In this document: positions 12,697-16,220 of the stretch, piece after piece
Layout of the letters: every line of letters starts with the position of its first letter
Numbering within the stretch: the stretch's first letter is position 1
Source: Croceibacterium_A sp044506565
Lineage (GTDB): Bacteria; Pseudomonadota; Alphaproteobacteria; Sphingomonadales; Sphingomonadaceae
Direction: 5' to 3'
NCBI GenBank assembly: GCA_044506565.1
Contig: JBIQKN010000059.1
Location: forward strand, 1-16,220
Length of the DNA stretch: 16,220 nucleotides
Made by a program: the position numbers and the translations under genes
The notes under the pieces: generated by a model
What the model was told of the DNA's origin: nothing
Seen by the model: only the letters and a program-made list of their open reading frames with translations
Databases searched by the model: none

Positions 12697-13896
12697 ATGA
12701 AGATACATCCGCTGATCACGACGACCGAGGACCTGGCCGATCTGTGCGAGCGCCTGGCCCGGTCCGAGTTCGTCGCGGTCGACACCGAGTTCATGCGCGA
12801 GAACACCTACTACCCGCTGCTGTGCCTGGTGCAGGTCGGCAACGAGGAGGAAGCCGCGGCGATCGACCCGCTCGCCGAGGGGATCGACCTTGCCCCGCTG
12901 CTCGAGCTGCTGACCGAGAACGAGGACGTCCTGAAGGTCTTCCACGCCGGCGGCCAGGACGTCGAGATCGTCTACAACCTGACCGGCAAGACCCCGCACC
13001 CGATCTTCGACACCCAGGTGGCGATGATGGCGATCAGCCAGTCGGAACAGATCGGCTACGCCAACCTCGTCGAGTCGTGGCTCGGCAAGACGATCGACAA
13101 GGGCGCCCGCTTCACCGACTGGAGCCGCCGCCCGCTGACCGAGCGGCAGATCGAATACGCGATCGGCGACGTCACCTATCTCGCCAAGATCTTCCCGAAG
13201 ATCCTCAAGAAGCTGATCAAGTCCGGCCGCGGGCAGTGGCTCGACGCCGAGATGGACAAGCTCGCCGACCCGGCCAACTACGCCAACGACCTCGACACCG
13301 CCTGGCGCCGCATCCGCGCGCCGAGCCGCAACCCGCTGGTGCTCGGCCGGCTCAAGGCGCTCGCCGCGTGGCGCGAGACCGAGGCGCAGCAGAAGGACAT
13401 CCCGCGCGGCCGGATCATGCGCGACGAGACGCTCGCCGACCTCGCCAGCCACCCGCCGAAGAAGCAGGAAGACCTCGCCAAGGTCCGCGGCCTCAGCCAG
13501 GCGTGGAAGGACAACGACATCGGCAAGCGGCTGATGCGCGTGCTGCGCGACGTCGAGCCGCTGCCCGACGACGAGCTGCCCGAGAAGCCCAAGCGTGGCG
13601 CCCCGCTCGGCAAGGAAGGCGCGCTGGTCGCCGACCTGCTCAAGCTGCTGCTCAAGATCCGCACCCGCGAGATCGACGTCGCCGCGCGGCTGCTGACCCG
13701 CTCCGACGAGCTCGAGGCGCTGGCCGCGGGGGTGCGCAAGCTGCCGGTGCTCGAGGGCTGGCGGTACGAGGTGTTCGGCCGCGACGCGCTCGAGCTCGTC
13801 GAAGGCAAGCTCGGCTTCGGGGTCGAAGCGGGACGGCTCAAGATGACGCGGATCGATCCGGAGAGCGTCGAGGAGCCCGAGCAGGCGGCCGAGTGA
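12697..13896 (+). CDS. rnd: Ribonuclease D
   Basis: A 399-residue DEDDy-type 3'-5' exoribonuclease involved in tRNA 3' maturation and stable-RNA processing. Catalytic residues: Asp29 and Glu31 (FVAVDTEFMRE), Asp88 (FHAGGQDVEIV), Tyr154 and Asp158 (EYAIGDVTYL). A HRDC domain follows (LKALAAWRETEAQQKDIPRG), and then a C-terminal second HRDC-like part. Length fits RNase D (about 375-400). Start choice: a TTG at 12661 would add 12 residues and has AAGG-rich sequence upstream, but ATG 12697 (MKIHPLITTTEDL) gives the standard RNase D beginning, although its ribosome site is poor. Its last codons overlap the start of oxyR (13893-13896, GTGA), so the two are translated together. Confidence 0.93.
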   Translation: MKIHPLITTTEDLADLCERLARSEFVAVDTEFMRENTYYPLLCLVQVGNEEEAAAIDPLAEGIDLAPLLELLTENEDVLKVFHAGGQDVEIVYNLTGKTPHPIFDTQVAMMAISQSEQIGYANLVESWLGKTIDKGARFTDWSRRPLTERQIEYAIGDVTYLAKIFPKILKKLIKSGRGQWLDAEMDKLADPANYANDLDTAWRRIRAPSRNPLVLGRLKALAAWRETEAQQKDIPRGRIMRDETLADLASHPPKKQEDLAKVRGLSQAWKDNDIGKRLMRVLRDVEPLPDDELPEKPKRGAPLGKEGALVADLLKLLLKIRTREIDVAARLLTRSDELEALAAGVRKLPVLEGWRYEVFGRDALELVEGKLGFGVEAGRLKMTRIDPESVEEPEQAAE

Positions 13897-14789
13897 GCGT
13901 CTACCTGCCCACGATCAAGCAGCTGCAGTACCTCGTGGCGCTGCACGAACACGGCCACTTCGGCCGCGCCGCCGACGCCTCGAACGTCTCGCAGTCGACC
14001 CTCTCGGCCGGCATCCGCGAGCTCGAGTCGCTGCTCGGCGTGACGCTGGTCGAGCGCAGCCGCCGCGTGGTCCGCTTCACCCCGCTCGGCAACACCGTCG
14101 TCGCCAAGGCCCACCGGGTGCTGCGCGAGGCCGAGGAGCTGGCCGACCTCGTCCAGGCCTCGGGCAAGCCGCTCGCCGGCGAGCTCAGGATGAGCGTGAT
14201 CCCGACGATCGCCCCGTTCCTGCTCCCGCGCATCCTGCCGCGGCTGCGCAAGGAGCGCCCGGCGCTCAAGCTGTTCCTGCGCGAGGAGACCAGCGGCGAC
14301 GCGGTCGAGTCGCTGCACCACGGCCGCGCCGACTGCGTGCTGCTCGCCCTGCCCTTCGCCACCGGCGAGGTCGAGGTCGAGCCCATCTGCGACGACCGGC
14401 TGTTCGTCGCCTTCCCCCGCGACGACCCGCGCGACCCGCCCGAGACGATCCCCCCGGCGATGATCGATCCCGACCACCTGCTGCTGCTCGAGGACGGCCA
14501 CTGCCTCAAGGAGCACGCGCTGGCCGCCTGCAACCGCCCCGAGCTGCGCGGCTCGGCGGCGATGATCGGCACCTCGCTGCACACGCTGGTGCAGATGGTC
14601 GACAACGGCCTCGGCATGACGATGCTGCCGGAAATGGCCATCGACGCCGGCATCCTGCACGAGACCAACGTCGTCGCCCGCCCGCTCAAGGCCCGCCACA
14701 ACACCCGCGAGATCGCGCTGATCTGGCGCAAGAACTCGCCGCGCAGCGAGGAGTTCAGGCTGTTGGCGCAGGAGTTGCGGAAGGGGTGA
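13893..14789 (+). CDS. oxyR: OxyR, LysR-type hydrogen-peroxide-responsive regulator
   Basis: A 298-residue LysR-family regulator. The N-terminal winged helix-turn-helix (about 6-65) contains FGRAADASNVSQSTLSAGIR and LLGVTLVERSRR; the periplasmic-binding-like effector domain follows. Two cysteines, Cys204 and Cys213 in EDGHCLKEHALAAC, lie nine residues apart, exactly as the redox pair Cys199/Cys208 of E. coli OxyR, so this is a peroxide sensor rather than a generic LysR. Oxidised OxyR activates catalase, peroxiredoxin and related genes; none is visible here. The start is a GTG at 13893 overlapping the rnd stop by four bases (GTGA) with only a weak upstream GAG, so coupling to rnd is likely. 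LysR regulators usually face their own target, but no divergent gene exists here. Confidence 0.93.
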   Translation: MSVYLPTIKQLQYLVALHEHGHFGRAADASNVSQSTLSAGIRELESLLGVTLVERSRRVVRFTPLGNTVVAKAHRVLREAEELADLVQASGKPLAGELRMSVIPTIAPFLLPRILPRLRKERPALKLFLREETSGDAVESLHHGRADCVLLALPFATGEVEVEPICDDRLFVAFPRDDPRDPPETIPPAMIDPDHLLLLEDGHCLKEHALAACNRPELRGSAAMIGTSLHTLVQMVDNGLGMTMLPEMAIDAGILHETNVVARPLKARHNTREIALIWRKNSPRSEEFRLLAQELRKG

Positions 14790-14902
14790 GCGGGCGGCGA
14801 GTGTGTCGCCGCGCGATCCGCTGTCCACGGCGTCCCGGCGATCGATCCGTACCGGACGCGGTTCGGCTTGCCGCCGCGTCGCGCGTGGCGCAAACGACCG
14901 CC

Positions 14903-15412
14903 ATGAGCATGGTGATCTACCTCCGGCGCGCGAGCGGGGCCGACGTTTCCCGCATCGGGGAGGACGGAGAGGCCGCCGACCGATTCGTGTTCGAGGAGGG
15001 CGATCCCCAGCACGACGTCGTCGACTTCGACGTTGCCTGGGACGTCCTGCACTTCCTGCTCTGCGGAACGGCCCAGCGTGACGCCGGCCACCCGCTGGGG
15101 ATCATTGCCTGCCAGCTTCCGGAAGTCGGACTCGACGCCAATGGGTTTGGGGGTTTCTCCATCATTTCGCCCGAAACGGTGAGACGCTTCGCCGAAGCTC
15201 TGGAAGCCCTCCCCGACGACGAACTGGCGCGACGGTTCGAGGCAGATGACTGGGCCGCCGCGGATATCTATTTCGGCGATGTGCTGGCCGAGGACACCCG
15301 GGAGAACGGGCCAGAGGTCCGGGCCTTCGTGCTTCAGGGTGTACCATCCTTGCGCCAGCTCGTGGCTAGCTGCGCGGCTACTGGGGATGGGCTCATTCGC
15401 GTGCTTCGGTAG
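14903..15412 (+). CDS. DUF1877 (YfbM-like) family protein
   Basis: A 169-residue acidic protein that fits the DUF1877 pattern: an N-terminus like MSMVIYLRRASGADVSRI, a central DFDVAWDVLHFLLCGTAQRD (matching the family 'D-x-AW-x-x-HFLLTG' core), GFGGFSIISPETVRRFAEAL, and ADIYFG with a variable C-terminus. No signal peptide or membrane segment, so it is cytoplasmic. The family has no firmly established function; members often lie in accessory regions. The frame is open back to 14786, but the family start MSM points to ATG 14903; no ribosome site is clear there (ATG 14909 is also possible). It follows oxyR by 113 bases and precedes the edge gene by 127 bases, so an accessory or immunity-type role is conceivable but unsupported. 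Confidence 0.8.
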   Translation: MSMVIYLRRASGADVSRIGEDGEAADRFVFEEGDPQHDVVDFDVAWDVLHFLLCGTAQRDAGHPLGIIACQLPEVGLDANGFGGFSIISPETVRRFAEALEALPDDELARRFEADDWAAADIYFGDVLAEDTRENGPEVRAFVLQGVPSLRQLVASCAATGDGLIRVLR

Positions 15413-15439
15413 CGTGGAATGACACTCGCGCCGGTGCCG

Positions 15440-15456
15440 CGCATTGGCGCAATGCG
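15440..15456 (+). terminator. Small hairpin after the DUF1877 gene
   Basis: CGCATTG (15440-15446) and CAATGCG (15450-15456) form a 7-bp stem with a GCG loop, 28 bases after the stop. No T-tract follows directly, although ATTTT occurs 22 bases later, so this is a weak terminator candidate. Confidence 0.35.
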
Positions 15457-15539
15457 GGTTGGCCCGTCTCGCCACAAATTTTGGTTGACTTGTAGGAATT
15501 CGTTCTATTTTTGTTCTTCCGCCTTGTAGGAGAGCGGCC

Positions 15540-16220
15540 GTGCGAACAAAGTCACCTCAGGAGAGGAAATCTGCCGAGGCCCGCGCCTTCGCACTCTATC
15601 TTCGGACCGGAAGGTGCCTCGTTCAAGGAGCTCCGCCGGAGCGCAAGTTCAACCCCTATCATGATCCGCGAAACGGCCAATTTACGTTCGCTCCGGGCGG
15701 ACCAAAGTCCATCGCGAACCCGGTCTTCTCGGACCGAAGAGGTCTTTGGAAGCGCAATACGGCCTCGAAAGAGGGAACCCGTCACTCAGCCGAGCCCAGC
15801 GTCGCGCAGACCGAGGCTGGCTCCTTTTCATCCGATGCGCCGGCCGTGTTCACTCGGGCCAACCTCCGCCCGAACCCTCGCGCCCGGATCGGCGGCAACC
15901 GCGGCCCATCACTCAACGATCCGCTGGTTCTCGAGCAAGTCTTCCCCACACTCCGCGACGCGCCGGCGGGTGCGATTGTTGGCGTTGCCGACAATATCCT
16001 CGACCTCTCGGGCCCCGCTCGCGCAGCGACCGAAGCAATTCACCAAGCGAGGGTGCGTCAGTTGATAAGCCAGATACGGACTATCGACCCGGGCTATTCC
16101 TTCGAAGTTGCGGCGTGGGCCCAGACAATCGAAGGACGAGCGAACGAGATCAGAGCACTTCGACTGGACCGCGCCCTGGCTTTCTATCGTGTCAAAGGCG
16201 AGATGAGGCCGCTGCAAGTT
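15540..16220 (+). CDS. Effector-like protein with N-terminal FNPYHDPRNGQFTF motif, partial
   Basis: A frame open from GTG 15540 to the right edge (227 codons, no stop), supported by AGGAGAG five bases before the GTG. The N-terminal 45 residues contain RAFALYLRTGRCL (16-28) and KFNPYHDPRNGQFTFAPGG (36-54); a low-complexity Ser/Arg/Asn-rich stretch follows (55-125), then an ordered part (about 126-227) with LEQVFPTLRDAPAGAIVGVA, QLISQIRTIDPGYSFE and LRLDRALAFYRVKGEMRPLQ. From memory, similar N-termini recur in sphingomonad proteins of unknown function that carry diverse, sometimes toxin-like, C-terminal domains. There is no classical signal peptide. GC and codon choice are less extreme than in neighbours (ATA, AGA, TTT codons), which suggests acquired DNA. 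The C-terminus, which would tell the activity, is outside the window. An AT-rich stretch at 15476-15515 with TTGACT (15485-15490) may hold the promoter. Confidence 0.7.
   Translation, partial: MRTKSPQERKSAEARAFALYLRTGRCLVQGAPPERKFNPYHDPRNGQFTFAPGGPKSIANPVFSDRRGLWKRNTASKEGTRHSAEPSVAQTEAGSFSSDAPAVFTRANLRPNPRARIGGNRGPSLNDPLVLEQVFPTLRDAPAGAIVGVADNILDLSGPARAATEAIHQARVRQLISQIRTIDPGYSFEVAAWAQTIEGRANEIRALRLDRALAFYRVKGEMRPLQV

Noticed and set aside
10153..13452. 1099-codon minus-strand open frame
   Set aside because: Overlaps aspS, the acyltransferase, the cupin-like gene and rnd in another frame; Arg/Ala-rich low-complexity translation typical of high-GC shadow frames.
15511..16065. 184-codon plus-strand frame at the right edge
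   Set aside because: Off by one frame from the GTG 15540 gene, with a TTG start and no ribosome site; the GTG frame stays open to the edge and carries the motif.
15909..16217. Minus-strand frame at the right edge
   Set aside because: Antisense to the motif-bearing gene, no ribosome site, no recognisable domain.
1..16220. CRISPR arrays, insertion sequences, integrase or phage genes, rRNA
   Set aside because: No regularly spaced direct repeats, transposase or integrase motifs, or rRNA sequence were seen on either strand.

Overview
The window is high-GC DNA (lower only in a few gaps and at the right edge) and reads as the chromosome of an alphaproteobacterium, most likely a sphingomonad (Sphingomonadales). 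The pointers are the acpP-fabF-mltG order, a bacterial deoxyhypusine-synthase homologue (sphingomonads are known for sym-homospermidine), a 'GTTCGGGCTGAGCCTGTCGAAG' repeat doublet of a type common in that order, promoters resembling the EcfG general-stress consensus, and an edge gene with an N-terminal motif I associate with sphingomonads. All taxonomic statements come from memory of families, not from a search.

Layout. (1) 1-2.6 kb: a polyamine-type deoxyhypusine synthase homologue (minus, cut by the window edge, with a textbook EcfG-like promoter), a divergent catabolic-type threonine/serine dehydratase, a MAPEG membrane protein, a strong hairpin terminator, and a small secreted or membrane-anchored protein on the opposite strand. 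(2) 2.9-4.7 kb: a divergent two-component pair, made of a soluble NarL-type histidine kinase without a sensor domain and a NarL/FixJ response regulator, around an AT-richer 379-base control region. (3) 4.8-7.6 kb (minus): a CAU-anticodon tRNA with its own promoter, then the acpP-fabF-mltG unit linking fatty-acid synthesis to peptidoglycan chain termination. (4) 7.7-12.6 kb (minus): an uncharacterised periplasmic TPR protein, aspS with non-discriminating features, and a tightly linked pair formed by a JmjC/cupin-like oxygenase and a BioF2-type GNAT acetyltransferase. (5) 12.7-14.8 kb (plus): rnd (RNase D) overlapping oxyR by four bases. (6) 14.9-16.2 kb (plus): accessory-looking DNA, with a DUF1877 protein and then a gene running off the right edge, open over 227 codons, whose N-terminus carries a KFNPYHDPRNGQFTF motif.

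Most of the window is ordinary housekeeping. The parts most worth following are the truncated right-edge gene with its DUF1877 neighbour, the JmjC-like/GNAT pair, the EcfG-type promoter of the polyamine gene, and the sensorless kinase with its divergent regulator. Many very long open frames opposite the real genes are high-GC artefacts and were left out.
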